DNA of 64,000 nt from Planctomycetaceae bacterium (GCA_028284485.1 JANQRQ010000192.1:1-64000), one strand, 5' to 3'. Positions 18,741-28,852 are shown, counted from the stretch's first letter. Numbers and translations: made by a program. Notes: a model not told the origin generated them from the sequence alone.

Positions 18741-20370
18741 GACTCTGATCCTTTGTTTGTGGAATCGGTCGTTTTGAAACTTGCGATTTGAGTCTCTCAG
18801 AACGGGCCGACGAATTCAAATGATCATTCACGGTAACCGCGTCGGTACGATGGTCCGAAGCGGCAACGTTTGGCGTGCCGTCGACATCCGCAACCTGATT
18901 CAACAATCGGTCGGGCTGAATGCCGACTGCAAGACAGGCGAGCGATGCCAATAATGCCGCAATCAATGCAGGAGGCCCTCCCCCCCGGTAGGGACGCGAG
19001 ATTTGACGGTGCTGCAACGCAACGACGGCAATTCGCAGGTAGACCGCAGCCATTGCCGTGCAATAAAGCACGCAAACAAGTACTAACAGCATCAACCCGC
19101 CATGCAGTGTTGGAAACTGCGTGAGTGTCGATTCCAGGCGGACGCTCAGCGCCGAAGAGAGCAAAAAGAATCGCCCCCAGAAGCCGCCAAGCGGGGGCAG
19201 GCCGGCCAAACTCAACAGCAACACGAACGAGCACACAGCAATGACCGGCTCGCGACGAAAAATTCCCGAAAGCTCTGCAATGTACTCCAACTGGCCTTTC
19301 GGGGGTGTGAGATACATGATCACTGCTGAAAACCCAATGATTCCCAAGCTGTAAACTGTCATCGCAAATAACGCGGTCGGAACTCCTCCGCCATCGATCA
19401 GGCTTTGAGCTTGGGCATGGCACAAGTCGACGACCACACCAACGAGCAGGAAACCACCGTCCGCCAAAGTCGTGTAGGCCAGAACTTTTCGAATGCGATT
19501 TTGAAAGAGCGCCATCATGCCGCCAACAAGCATTGTCAACGCGGCAACAACAAGCGTCAGTCGCTGGAGAGAATCACCAGCCCCCGAGAAAATGCTCGAA
19601 GTGACAATGATGAGAGCGATGAACGCCGCACTTTTTTGCAACACAACTATCTGCGGGAGACTCCAATTGGAAACATCATCAAACGCATCAGACGAATACA
19701 CGTAAAAAGGAATCAGGACCATTCGGGCACCCAAACCGGCAAAAATCAAGAGGCTGCCGGCAACACCGAGACGGGACGCTGACCCGACTGCCAGGCTTGG
19801 GTCAGCAGGCTGGTAGCTAACACGCAGGACTTGCGAAATCGTCTCGAGATTTGTCGAACCGACGACTGCGTAAATCAATACGCACCCCATGAGGAACATT
19901 GCCGACGGTACGAGCCCCATTTTGAATTGCCGAACAGCCCCTTCCCTTGATCCCGGCGAACAGATCGGGATCAGGAGTGTCGTCAACCCTAACAGTTCCG
20001 TCACCAAAAACAGCACGACCAAGTCGTTCGACATTGGAACGGTCATGGCCGCAGACATCCCCAATAGCAGCATGGCGGAATTCTCGGCTGCATATCTCGA
20101 ATCGTTTCGGACACCAATCGAGTTCAACGAGATCAGGCCGCCCATCGCAAGCATCCAACATTGGTACCAAAACGATAGTGTCTCTTGTCCCAAAAGTGAT
20201 TCACCGGCATATGTTCGAGTGTCGATGACTGATAGTTCCCATCCCGCAACTGCAATCGCGCCGAGGCAGATATAGCCGGAAAGGCCCCGCGTTCGAACAA
20301 GTCTTCCGAACAGACAGAGCACGCATGCCGCAATGCAAAGCGTTAATTGTGGGAGAAACGATTCAATCAT
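18718..20370 (-). CDS. nuoN: NADH-quinone oxidoreductase subunit N (antiporter-like)
   Basis: A 550-aa polytopic membrane protein of the complex I membrane arm, with about 14 hydrophobic segments. It is followed by a hydrophilic C-terminal tail of about 60 residues that is unusual for NuoN. By eye, the TM5 glutamate is present (FLVTELLGL), the TM7 lysine position is Arg (GLGARMVLIPF) and the TM8 lysine is kept (VLQKSAAF). The half channel thus looks largely charged, unlike its NuoM and NuoK neighbours. It is the last subunit of a J-K-L-M-N block with 4-8-bp spacing or overlaps. The start ATG is 7 bp from the nuoM stop. Confidence 0.85.
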   Translation of the reverse strand: MIESFLPQLTLCIAACVLCLFGRLVRTRGLSGYICLGAIAVAGWELSVIDTRTYAGESLLGQETLSFWYQCWMLAMGGLISLNSIGVRNDSRYAAENSAMLLLGMSAAMTVPMSNDLVVLFLVTELLGLTTLLIPICSPGSREGAVRQFKMGLVPSAMFLMGCVLIYAVVGSTNLETISQVLRVSYQPADPSLAVGSASRLGVAGSLLIFAGLGARMVLIPFYVYSSDAFDDVSNWSLPQIVVLQKSAAFIALIIVTSSIFSGAGDSLQRLTLVVAALTMLVGGMMALFQNRIRKVLAYTTLADGGFLLVGVVVDLCHAQAQSLIDGGGVPTALFAMTVYSLGIIGFSAVIMYLTPPKGQLEYIAELSGIFRREPVIAVCSFVLLLSLAGLPPLGGFWGRFFLLSSALSVRLESTLTQFPTLHGGLMLLVLVCVLYCTAMAAVYLRIAVVALQHRQISRPYRGGGPPALIAALLASLACLAVGIQPDRLLNQVADVDGTPNVAASDHRTDAVTVNDHLNSSARSERLKSQVSKRPIPQTKDQSLASRHIW

Positions 20371-20377
20371 TGGCTGT

Positions 20378-22177
20378 TCATTTCGCCACGGTCATGACGT
20401 GGGCATTCTTGAAACGGTTTTCATCCTTGCGCCGGATCTTGATCGTGGCGTATTTATCATCATCGCGAGGCGAACGCAGTACTTGGTCCAACGTGGGGTC
20501 GATATAGCGAAACACAGACTGCGGGAATAATCCCATCGCGAACAGCACCGCTGCCAGAACCGAAAACGACACCAACTCGCGCCAACTCAAATCGCGACTC
20601 GCGTTTTCGGGTCGCGCGACGGCAAGCTGTTCTTTTTCGGAATTCACGGGATTTGGATGTGAACGAGTCCTTGATTCGCGCGTGGTTCGGGCGAACCTCG
20701 GTAACGTGCGAAGAACAGACCAAACAATCAGAAGCTCTGCCAGCAAAACAATCAGCAGCCTCGACGGGCCCGCTGCAGTCAATTGTGGGTTCGACAAGTA
20801 GATTCCGAACAGCGATGTCATTTTGGCAACGAATCCCAGCGATGTGGGTATGCCAAATACCAGTAATGCAAACAGCAGCAGCACAATTGCAAATCGATGC
20901 CCCTGCATCGTGTGATGTGGCGCACGAATACTCGTCGCCTGAAAATGAAACTCCGTCGTCGCCATCAAAAGCATGATCCCTGTATAAGCCAAAGCATGTT
21001 GAATCACGAGGAGTACCGCACCCCCAATCCCGAATCGATGCAGCGAAGCCATAGCAAGCACACATAGCGCCGAGTGGCTCCAACAGACCCAAAAGATGGT
21101 CTCCTGGGGTTTCCGGGCCGTAAAAGCCAACACGGCCCCGGCAAGAATGCTAAGGCACGCCCAATCTGAAATCGGGTCGATGAGGACGGCACACATCTCC
21201 GGAAAAATCGGAATCAGAAAACGCAAGAAGCCGTAACTACCCACCGTCAAACCAACACCGCTGACGATCGCAGAAACAACCGGCAACGCTTGATCGTTGA
21301 CGCTTTTCAGCCAAAAGTGAAACGGGAACAACGGAACAAATACTGCAATGCCGCCTAGAAGCGGTAAGAAAACCCATGGACCGAACTGAGACCAGTAATA
21401 AGACGCGAGAGCATCGTCGGCAACAAGACGCGGGATCTCGGCAGTAATCACCGGAATGGAATACGTCAGATTCCCGACTGACGAATCCTCAGCAGATTTC
21501 ATCCATGCAAACAGAAGCGAAAGCGATATCAAACCGACGAATATCAATACGCTTCCTGCAAAGCGCACGACCGCGTACTGCAATCCGGCTTTGCTCCGAT
21601 CTTGCTTCCCCCACAAGCCGATCAGGAAAAACATCGGTACGATCGACATCTGCAAGAAGAAGCAAAACAGAATGACATCGAGCGCTGCGAACACACCACA
21701 AATCGACGACTGCGCCAACAGCAGCAATCCATAGAAAACGGCCGGCTGTTCGAGTCGAACGCTGGGACTTGTCCACACAGCGGCAAACGAGGTTAGCGAG
21801 GCGATGGCGATGAATATCAAACTGAGTCCGTCGACTCCAACCGAGAACCGCACTCCTGACGCAGACACGCGATCGACATCAATAGAAGAATCATCGTCCG
21901 TAGTCGGAATTGATTTCGGAAATTGTGGAGACACCCACGGAAGGATGCTGACCATTTGCGTCGTGCCGCTCGCAACACCTGTTTCATCCGGAGGGTCGTA
22001 ATGCGCGACCATCAATCCCGTCAAGACCAGCGAGATGAAGGTATTGGAACAAGCCGTTCGGCGCACGACTGGCAAGCCCCCGCCGGAAACAACGACCACC
22101 AATAACGAGCCGACCAGAGGGACGCAGATCTGCAGAAAGACAAGATTGTCGAATACAGCGTTGGCTAACCCGTCCAT
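20378..22177 (-). CDS. nuoM: NADH-quinone oxidoreductase subunit M, divergent
   Basis: A 599-aa antiporter-like complex I subunit with about 14 membrane segments and a hydrophilic, Arg-rich stretch near residue 480-520. The family blocks are clear (FAALDVILFCFF, VPMFFLIGLWGKQ, PLFPFHFWL). By eye the residues that move protons in NuoM are replaced. The TM5 Glu of FFWEMMLVPM is Gln (FFLQMSIVPM), the TM7 Lys of AVKMP is Phe (AVFVP), and the TM8 Lys of LLKTAAYG is Thr (GLTVGSYG). Usual neighbours are on both sides (nuoL ends 4 bp before, nuoN begins 7 bp after). Mrp antiporter subunit D is less likely, because the J-K-L-M-N order is that of complex I. Confidence 0.85.
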   Translation of the reverse strand: MDGLANAVFDNLVFLQICVPLVGSLLVVVVSGGGLPVVRRTACSNTFISLVLTGLMVAHYDPPDETGVASGTTQMVSILPWVSPQFPKSIPTTDDDSSIDVDRVSASGVRFSVGVDGLSLIFIAIASLTSFAAVWTSPSVRLEQPAVFYGLLLLAQSSICGVFAALDVILFCFFLQMSIVPMFFLIGLWGKQDRSKAGLQYAVVRFAGSVLIFVGLISLSLLFAWMKSAEDSSVGNLTYSIPVITAEIPRLVADDALASYYWSQFGPWVFLPLLGGIAVFVPLFPFHFWLKSVNDQALPVVSAIVSGVGLTVGSYGFLRFLIPIFPEMCAVLIDPISDWACLSILAGAVLAFTARKPQETIFWVCWSHSALCVLAMASLHRFGIGGAVLLVIQHALAYTGIMLLMATTEFHFQATSIRAPHHTMQGHRFAIVLLLFALLVFGIPTSLGFVAKMTSLFGIYLSNPQLTAAGPSRLLIVLLAELLIVWSVLRTLPRFARTTRESRTRSHPNPVNSEKEQLAVARPENASRDLSWRELVSFSVLAAVLFAMGLFPQSVFRYIDPTLDQVLRSPRDDDKYATIKIRRKDENRFKNAHVMTVAK

Positions 22178-22181
22178 CCCG

Positions 22182-24314
22182 TTAACCCATGAGATACAAC
22201 GAAACGATTAACAGCACAGCCACGGCTAGACCGGAAGACAAGACGCACATGGCAACTCCGCCGACTTGAAGTGGGCGCATGGCAACGGAAAGCCATGACG
22301 GTATGGTGACGAACGAATTGACAAACAGCCGTTGGACCACAAAGTCGTCGAGCATCCGCAGCAACCGTGTCATCGATTCGAGAGGACGGACGACCAGCCA
22401 GTTGACAGATTCGTGTAGGTAGAACGAATGGCGGCTTAATCGAGCAAACGGCGCAAATATCGACTCGATCTGTTGCGGCCACGAATTGGGACGCATATAC
22501 AAAGTCGCCGCAACCGCAATTCCTAAAAGACTACTCAGCAAGTTGACTCCAAACGCGTCGATTGAAAAAGAAGTGACGCCTGACCTGGCGTCGGCCGGTG
22601 CGACAATTGAAGTTTCGATCTTGCCGAAATTCAAAACGGCAACGACGACAATCGCGGTCGCGGCTGCCGTTGCACATATCAGGGGCAAGCGCAATTCGAA
22701 TGATTCACGATATTTCGTCGGATGCAATCCATCGGGATGGTCATGGAAAAACGCCACAAAATAGACGCGGAGCAATGAAAATGCACTCAGAAACAACCCT
22801 GCGCTCGTTAACCAAAACCGCAAGGCAGCGGCTTCCTGGTTGGCCGACGACGATCGCGATGCGGCAGCAACCTCATTCCCTGTGCCTTGAGATTGAGAAT
22901 CCAACGGCCCCGCCTCCATTGACGAACTGAAAGAATCACTTTGCGGATTCTCGAATACGTTCGTTCGCACCGAGCCGACAACGCTAGAAACTCCGCATAG
23001 CAAAACAGCACACCACGCGAAAGCGACCGCTGAGATCGGAAATTCCCGCCGCCGCCCGCCATCGCATTCGGAAATTGGCCCGGTATTTTCGCCGTCACAA
23101 ACGGCATCGACGACTGAGAGAAACACCGTCTTCGTCAGCGCATGCACTGCAAGCAAGACAAGCGCCATCCCGACGGCTCCGCAGGCCACCGCGATAAGCG
23201 CGAACCCTAGATGGCAAACTGTCAGGATGGATATCGCTCGACGCGAATCAGACCGTGTCGCAGCGATCGCAGCCACTAGCAATGCACTTAGCGCCCCGAC
23301 GATTGCCAGCAATGTCAACGATTGTGGAGCCGCCACGAATAGCGGCTGAAACCGAATGGCGAGAAATACTCCCGCCGGCATGAATAGGCCGGCATGCAGC
23401 ACCGCTGAAACCCGGCCGGCAACAAACGACGTCTGTACAACCCATAAAGAAAATGGGAACTGCGCGCATCGCGTCAGAATAGGTGCAATTAGACAAACGC
23501 AAATTCCACCGATCGCAGTGGGGCTGACATCGGAGGAACCCAATTTCGTCAACACCTGAGCAAGATCAAGGCTTTCGAAATTCTCCCACAACATGCACAG
23601 CGCGACAAAAAAAGGAATGTCGCCCAAGAGCATCGTTAGCAAAGTCGTTTGTGTCCCGCGTTTGTTTTGGGTGCGAGGACTGGCCTGACGGACCAGAAAT
23701 ACACTCAGAACTGTTTGCAGTTGCCAAAAGAAAAAGAGCTGCAGGAAACCACCAGAAACAGACAACAGTACCGTGGCAGCCCATAGGCTAATGACCAGCC
23801 AGACTCTCCACAGGCAGATGTCACCAACGTTTTGAGATTTCGTATTTGCAGGTATCGAATCGAAGACATCTCCAAGTGACGATTGTGAATTCAGCGATTC
23901 GGCCCCCGTCGAGTACGACGCCGTAGCCGAAAACATTCCTGGACCACCAGAATCGGTATGGCGCTTGTCCCGTCCAACCGAGGGCAAGACGAGAGACACC
24001 ACCAACGAGGCGATCGTCGCCATCGCTGCCGCGACCATATCCATGTGAACCGACAGGTTGACAACCAACGGAGACTCTCTTCCCATGGCCAACCAAGGTG
24101 CCGAAAAGTCGATTTCCGCTTCGCCACCCGTCGTTGAGTTGGCTAGCAGCAATACGAACAAGGAAGCACCGGCAAGTGCCGCGATTCCTGCGAGACATGC
24201 TCCAAGCCGGATTACGGTCCGTTTGGAGAATCGGCTGACGAAAACGCCGATGACGAGGGAAACAATCGGAGCGGCGACAACCACGACCGTACACAAGGTG
24301 ATGGCTTCACGCAT
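22182..24314 (-). CDS. nuoL: NADH-quinone oxidoreductase subunit L, divergent
   Basis: A 710-aa antiporter-like subunit at the distal end of the membrane arm. It has many membrane helices, a hydrophilic insertion (about 120-165) and a Ser/Gln-rich loop around 455-495. Family blocks are recognisable (CAQFPFSLWV, SAVLHAGLFMPAGV, VHALTKTVFL) and there is a C-terminal lateral region. By eye the TM5 Glu of LGWEGVGLCSYL is Gln (FFWQLQTVLSVFL) and the TM7 Lys of GKSAQ is Arg (TRCAQ); the later FFKALL-type Lys is retained (LTKTVF). The start ATG overlaps the end of nuoK by 8 bp. Confidence 0.82.
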   Translation of the reverse strand: MREAITLCTVVVVAAPIVSLVIGVFVSRFSKRTVIRLGACLAGIAALAGASLFVLLLANSTTGGEAEIDFSAPWLAMGRESPLVVNLSVHMDMVAAAMATIASLVVSLVLPSVGRDKRHTDSGGPGMFSATASYSTGAESLNSQSSLGDVFDSIPANTKSQNVGDICLWRVWLVISLWAATVLLSVSGGFLQLFFFWQLQTVLSVFLVRQASPRTQNKRGTQTTLLTMLLGDIPFFVALCMLWENFESLDLAQVLTKLGSSDVSPTAIGGICVCLIAPILTRCAQFPFSLWVVQTSFVAGRVSAVLHAGLFMPAGVFLAIRFQPLFVAAPQSLTLLAIVGALSALLVAAIAATRSDSRRAISILTVCHLGFALIAVACGAVGMALVLLAVHALTKTVFLSVVDAVCDGENTGPISECDGGRRREFPISAVAFAWCAVLLCGVSSVVGSVRTNVFENPQSDSFSSSMEAGPLDSQSQGTGNEVAAASRSSSANQEAAALRFWLTSAGLFLSAFSLLRVYFVAFFHDHPDGLHPTKYRESFELRLPLICATAAATAIVVVAVLNFGKIETSIVAPADARSGVTSFSIDAFGVNLLSSLLGIAVAATLYMRPNSWPQQIESIFAPFARLSRHSFYLHESVNWLVVRPLESMTRLLRMLDDFVVQRLFVNSFVTIPSWLSVAMRPLQVGGVAMCVLSSGLAVAVLLIVSLYLMG

Positions 24315-24675
24315 CGATCACCCCGCCAGGCTCTTGCTCGGTCGACAAGCGAGTCGACGGTTGCGGTGCATTATGCGATCGCCCTAAAGCCGATTTGCCG
24401 TCTCCACGGCTTGCCAAAGTTCCGCGAAACAATGCCGCCGCAATGACTGTTTGTATCACCGAAACGCTAAGACCGAATAACGTAATGATTTGTCCAACGC
24501 TGTTGCCATGAAAGGCACCGCAGCCGATCGCCGCCACAAAAACTCCCTGCATCATGATGGACGACGAAAGGACAACATAAACCAAGCCACGGCGAGCGAC
24601 GATGCCGACAACACCGATACTAAACAGCAGAGAGCCGACGACTAAATAGATATTGAGTAACTGAAAATCTTGCAT
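24307..24675 (-). CDS. nuoK: NADH-quinone oxidoreductase subunit K, lacking the conserved glutamates
   Basis: A three-helix membrane subunit. I place the start at the ATG at 24675 (122 aa), because NuoK begins with the YLVVGSLLFSIGVVGIV type of helix; the frame is open to 24768 with a hydrophilic extension. The protein carries a C-terminal hydrophilic tail of about 35 residues. Known NuoK has Glu36 in a xELMLNAVN block and Glu72 in TVAAAEAAIG. Here these read SSIMMQGVFVA and SVSVIQTVIAA, so both glutamates seem to be missing (the second replaced by Gln). MnhC/MrpC is an alternative family, but the J and L neighbours favour NuoK. Confidence 0.78.
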   Translation of the reverse strand: MQDFQLLNIYLVVGSLLFSIGVVGIVARRGLVYVVLSSSIMMQGVFVAAIGCGAFHGNSVGQIITLFGLSVSVIQTVIAAALFRGTLASRGDGKSALGRSHNAPQPSTRLSTEQEPGGVIDA

Positions 24676-24751
24676 GGGCCCGCGCGATTCCGATTTGTTG
24701 GTAGGAATTGAAGCCCCGGTTGTGCGTGTCCTTGTAACTTGATCCCCGGGA

Positions 24752-25573
24752 TTAGTTCGACGCGTCAAACGATTGTAAATCTGGCTGCAGCGATTCCACC
24801 TCGACAGATTGAGATTCGGAGTCGGCCCGATGGAGGACAGTCACAACAATCAACGTCACTGCAATGAGGACGACAACAACGGCGACTCCGGTTATATTCG
24901 TCACGAATTCCGAATGACGCTTTGCCGTTTGTACGGAACCGGATTCACTACCATCCGCATCTGTTTGAGCGACCAATTGAATCGTTCGAAAGCCGGGAAG
25001 TGCAGCCGTCTGGCGACCGTCGTTTTCTGAAGAACCTTCCAAGTGAGTCGCCCCGACCCCTGTGACGACCAAGCCGACCGCGAGCCCGCCACCCATCAAA
25101 CAGGACAAAAACGGCTCGTGTAACATTCCTTCAACTGAAAATGCGACGCTGGAGTCCCTTGTGGCATCCCAAAGGCCAAATAGCGCAAAGCCGGCAACGG
25201 TCGAGAAAACCACGGCGGCAATCGCTGCAAGGTGGGCCCCGACGACGAGAAACAAAATCGCGTTGGATAATACCATTGCAACAAAACAGGTCGCAGCCAT
25301 TCGTTCGTTACGTGTCGTGATGGTTACTAGTGCGCAACAAACGCTCACCGTCGCAAGCAGCGGAAGTAGCACGGCGGCGAAACCAGCAACAACTTCCGAT
25401 TCGGCCCACCAACTTTCACGGCCGGTCAAAAGCAGCCAAAGTCCGACTGCGACCGTAATTCCGACTGTTGCTTTCAGAACAGTCCGTCCTCGACCGGAAT
25501 TCATGACGAGCAACGCGTAAGATCCCAGGGAAACTAAGATGATCCACAGAATCTCCCAACGGAATTCGCTCAT
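24752..25573 (-). CDS. nuoJ: NADH-quinone oxidoreductase subunit J-like membrane protein
   Basis: A 273-aa protein with six or so membrane segments: five in residues 5-175 and one at 226-250. A hydrophilic stretch with SSENDG and Asp/Ser-rich sequence follows the fifth. The order relative to nuoK and the TRNERMAATCFVAMVLSNA block (family: xRNPVHSAL) fit NuoJ. The family motif YAGAVMVLFLF is only vaguely present (VFSTVAGFALFG), so the assignment leans on position. It is the first gene of the block. No nuoA-I or nuoH is nearby; those subunits must be elsewhere if this arm is used in complex I. Confidence 0.65.
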   Translation of the reverse strand: MSEFRWEILWIILVSLGSYALLVMNSGRGRTVLKATVGITVAVGLWLLLTGRESWWAESEVVAGFAAVLLPLLATVSVCCALVTITTRNERMAATCFVAMVLSNAILFLVVGAHLAAIAAVVFSTVAGFALFGLWDATRDSSVAFSVEGMLHEPFLSCLMGGGLAVGLVVTGVGATHLEGSSENDGRQTAALPGFRTIQLVAQTDADGSESGSVQTAKRHSEFVTNITGVAVVVVLIAVTLIVVTVLHRADSESQSVEVESLQPDLQSFDASN

Positions 25574-25691
25574 GAATTGCTAACCACGCAGAAAAATCGT
25601 TTCGATCGACGCCACTTCAGAATGCGGCGCAGCAGTTTTCTTATCACGAGCCTCTACCGGGAGTTCGCTGCGGCGAGAGAACGGTATCCGC

Positions 25692-26255
25692 TCAGTCACC
25701 GTGCAATTCCCGCAGACGACCGGATGTTCGCAACAAGAGTTGAATGCGCTCGAATTCGTCAAGCCACTCCTGCACAACACTCTGCAACAAAGTGCCTTCG
25801 GGCGCAATTAATCCCGTAGGGCAAGCGGCGCCCAACAGATCCGACGCCATTTGACGATATTTCGAAAGCGTACGGTCTCCGTAGCGTCCGCAAGGAAAGT
25901 TATCTTCGCTGAGAAACAAAACTGCCGGCACGCGCGGTGCACCGCAGACCGATAATTCTCCAGCGAGTGCGGGTTGATCGTCGCGGTCGAAATACCGAAC
26001 ACGGATCAATTCGTTCTGGGCCACAAAATGATCGAGGATCGGGCATTGATTAACACAATCGCCGCACCAGGTTCCCGCCAGGACCATCACTTTCATCTCA
26101 CGCACGAAGCCGGCCAGTAACTGCTTTTGTGCCGCCGACAATTCGACTTCTCCATGGACAATGTCCCAGCGGCGTCGATGCTCGTCGGTTCCGTATTTGT
26201 CCAAAAACTCTCGGTAGGGTAAGCCAGTTTCAAATGCTTCCGCGTAGTCGATCAT
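25692..26255 (-). CDS. Thioredoxin-family protein
   Basis: A 187-aa cytoplasmic protein with no signal peptide. A thioredoxin fold occupies about residues 45-140, with the active-site motif GTWCGDCVNQCP (C-G-D-C) and the cis-Pro region CGAPRVPAVLF. The N-terminal 40 residues are helical and charged. The CGDC site suggests a disulfide reductase, but no partner is known. The ATG overlaps the stop of the upstream aminotransferase gene (ATGA), so the two are coupled. Confidence 0.8.
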   Translation of the reverse strand: MIDYAEAFETGLPYREFLDKYGTDEHRRRWDIVHGEVELSAAQKQLLAGFVREMKVMVLAGTWCGDCVNQCPILDHFVAQNELIRVRYFDRDDQPALAGELSVCGAPRVPAVLFLSEDNFPCGRYGDRTLSKYRQMASDLLGAACPTGLIAPEGTLLQSVVQEWLDEFERIQLLLRTSGRLRELHGD

Positions 26256-27463
26256 GTGGAATCTTTCAAAGGTTCGGTCGGAATACTCGCTTTCTCCTGG
26301 ATCATCGTGGCATGATCGCGAATCTTGTCAAGTGCCAGTGATACCTGACGCAAGTCCTGTTCAGTTTCCAGCAGAATCGGATGGTGCAAAACAACCACAC
26401 CGTCATCTGCTGCGGATGCATGCTGCAAGTCGCCCACCGACCGATATCGACGGCGACTATGGATGCGGTGCAATCCGCGAAAGCCCTGGTCAAAAGCAAA
26501 TCCTTCGGCCCGCATCGCGGCGGTAAAGAATTCGCGAGGGAGTCCGTCGAACTGATCAGGATCGTATTGCAGCCCGACTTTAAAATACGCCGGCTGCGAT
26601 TCTGTTGGGTGATTCGTGTTTTGAAAGATCTTCAGCCCAGGAAATCGCTCTAAAACATCCTGCAGCACCTGGACGTTATCGGCGCGGCGCGCGTTCCTGA
26701 CATCGAGTTGATCGAGTTGTGGAATAATCATGGCTGCCTGCATTTCCGAAAGCGGATACGCCTCGTTTCCACGTTGAGAGTACAAACGAATGCGCTGGAC
26801 GACGTCATCTCGATTCGAAATGATGGCCCCACCGCGACCGGCCGTGAGAAGCTTGCTGCCACCAAAACTATGCACACCCACGTCGCCCCATGTGCCGGCG
26901 CGGCGACCCTCGATCGTTGCCCCCGTCATCTGGCATGCATCTTCAATCACCGGAAAGCCGTATTCCTCAGCGAAACGAGTGACTCTCGACATCGTCACCA
27001 CACCGCCATGCAAATGCGAGACAATGACGGCCTTCGTTCGGGAAGAGACGGCATCAGCCAAACCGGCGACAGCCAGGTTCCAATTGTCTGGCTCGATATC
27101 GACGAGGACTGGAGTCGCACCGACCGCCAGGACATTTTGAAAATTCGCCTTAAAATCGTACGCGGATAAAATAACTTCGTCGTCGTGGCCGACCTGTAAC
27201 CCACGTAAGGCCAATTCAATTGCAACAGTGCCACTCGCACACAGAACAGCATGCGCGCTATCGTGATAATCCATGAGCTGCTGTTGCAGCCTCTCACAAT
27301 AGGGCCCGTGGTACCGCCCCCAATCACCGCTTTCACCCAGCGTGAGCAGCACCTCACGAAGCGCCGGATCAGCAGGTGGCCAATCCGGAGGACCGCTCGG
27401 ACGGATCGGCGTTCCCCCCAAAATTGCCGGAAACGCCGCATCGTTTGTTTCGGAAGACGGCAT
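26252..27463 (-). CDS. DegT/DnrJ/EryC1-family PLP-dependent aminotransferase
   Basis: A 403-aa protein of the nucleotide-sugar aminotransferase fold. Family blocks are the Gly-rich start (PAILGGTPIRP), CASGTVAIELALRGL, EDACQMTGA, and the PLP lysine in FGGSKLLTAGRGG. Further on come the QAAMIIPQLDQL stretch and the C-terminal DQGFRGLHR region. The frame is open to a GTG at 27517, but the ATG at 27463 directly precedes the family sequence. It is coupled by ATGA to a thioredoxin-like protein and has no sugar-biosynthesis neighbours, so the substrate (amino sugar, aminocyclitol or other keto sugar) is unknown. Confidence 0.85.
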   Translation of the reverse strand: MPSSETNDAAFPAILGGTPIRPSGPPDWPPADPALREVLLTLGESGDWGRYHGPYCERLQQQLMDYHDSAHAVLCASGTVAIELALRGLQVGHDDEVILSAYDFKANFQNVLAVGATPVLVDIEPDNWNLAVAGLADAVSSRTKAVIVSHLHGGVVTMSRVTRFAEEYGFPVIEDACQMTGATIEGRRAGTWGDVGVHSFGGSKLLTAGRGGAIISNRDDVVQRIRLYSQRGNEAYPLSEMQAAMIIPQLDQLDVRNARRADNVQVLQDVLERFPGLKIFQNTNHPTESQPAYFKVGLQYDPDQFDGLPREFFTAAMRAEGFAFDQGFRGLHRIHSRRRYRSVGDLQHASAADDGVVVLHHPILLETEQDLRQVSLALDKIRDHATMIQEKASIPTEPLKDST

Positions 27464-27698
27464 CGATCGTTTAAAACCCGGTTGCCATGCTTTTTGGCAC
27501 TCAAACCGAACGAGCACCAGTCAAAAAGGCCCATAAATTCGGGCCAACTCATCGGAAAGTTTGGTTGTTGTCCGTTTTCTCGAGCCGCTTTATTCCGCTA
27601 GGATGAGTTGAAGGTCCTTCGGTGTGCGCAATCACTTGAGCCGCACATCACGGGCCGTTTACGCATTTGTCGCAGGTTCTCGACAGCAAGGCAAGCAC

Positions 27699-28811
27699 AT
27701 GCAGCCACGTCATACGATTCGATACGTAATGGTTGGGGGATTTCTGGGAGCCGGTAAGACGACCACGCTGGGCCGACTCGCATCGCACTATATCGAACAG
27801 GGCCTGAATGTCGGAATCGTGACGAACGATCAGGCGACTGACCTCGTCGATACAAATACTCTACGAATGCAAGGCTTTGACGTCGGCGAAGTTGCGGGCG
27901 CCTGCTTTTGCTGCAATTTCGACGAACTCATGTCGACAATCGAAGACCTGGGAAACGAGCAAAAGCCCGATGTCATTCTGGCAGAGCCGGTCGGTAGCTG
28001 TACCGACCTCGTCGCGACCGTGATTCAGCCAATCAAGCGGCTGTTCGAAGCGGAATTTCAAATCGCCCCTTATGTGGTCATTCTCAAACCGAGCCATGGT
28101 CGCAAAATTCTTGCGAATGAACAGCGCGCCGGTTTTTCTCCCAAAGCTGCCTATATCTTGAAGAAACAACTGGAAGAGGCGGATGCGATTCTCATCAATC
28201 GGATCGACGAACTCAACGAAGAGCAGATCGAGGAACTAACGAGTTTGGTGCAGCAGTATCAGCCCGGCGTTCCCATTCTGCGACTGTCTGCCAAGACCGG
28301 CGACGGTTTTGACGCGTTAACCGAACTGCTCGCCCAGAACGGAGACTTCGGCCGGCGCGTGCTCGATATCGACTACGACACCTATGCGGAAGGCGAAGCG
28401 GAACTTGGCTGGCTCAACAGCAGCGTACGCGTCAGCGCCGAGAAATCATTTCCACTCGACCAGCTGCTGTTGTCCATTGTCGAATTACTGCGCGACGAAC
28501 TCCAAACCATTGAAGCGGAAACAGCACACCTGAAAACAATCGGCCTCTGGGAGGGGTTCTTCGGAGTCGCAAATCTCATTAGCAGCGAAAACGAACCCGA
28601 ACTATCGTTGCCTTCAAATTGCGACGTGCGAAACGTAGACGTCATTGTCAATGCCCGTGTCGCCTGCGACCCAGCCCTATTGGAAGAACGCGTGAAATCG
28701 GTCGTCACCCGAGCCTGCGAAGCCCAAGACGCGACACCAGAGTTTCGCCAGACCCAAAGTTTTCGCCCCGGTCGCCCTGTCCCCACGCATCGGTACGATG
28801 ACGTCGAATGA
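27699..28811 (+). CDS. CobW-family G3E GTPase (putative metal chaperone)
   Basis: A 370-aa P-loop GTPase. Walker A is [11 protein letters not shown], followed by [12 protein letters not shown] and the metal-binding-type motif GACFCC (CxCC). Next are EPVGSCTD and the NRIDEL guanine motif (the family has NKxD). The C-terminal half (about 240-350) is variable and has no obvious Zn-binding His cluster. CobW/G3E proteins load metals onto target enzymes, and the metal here cannot be told. The ATG at 27699 has AAGG just upstream; the frame is open from 27624. It is divergent from the aminotransferase gene. Confidence 0.85.
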   Translation: MQPRHTIRYVMVGGFLGAGKTTTLGRLASHYIEQGLNVGIVTNDQATDLVDTNTLRMQGFDVGEVAGACFCCNFDELMSTIEDLGNEQKPDVILAEPVGSCTDLVATVIQPIKRLFEAEFQIAPYVVILKPSHGRKILANEQRAGFSPKAAYILKKQLEEADAILINRIDELNEEQIEELTSLVQQYQPGVPILRLSAKTGDGFDALTELLAQNGDFGRRVLDIDYDTYAEGEAELGWLNSSVRVSAEKSFPLDQLLLSIVELLRDELQTIEAETAHLKTIGLWEGFFGVANLISSENEPELSLPSNCDVRNVDVIVNARVACDPALLEERVKSVVTRACEAQDATPEFRQTQSFRPGRPVPTHRYDDVE

Positions 28812-28852
28812 GTCCGCTGCGAGTGACGATAGAATTCCCGCGATCGACCGAA

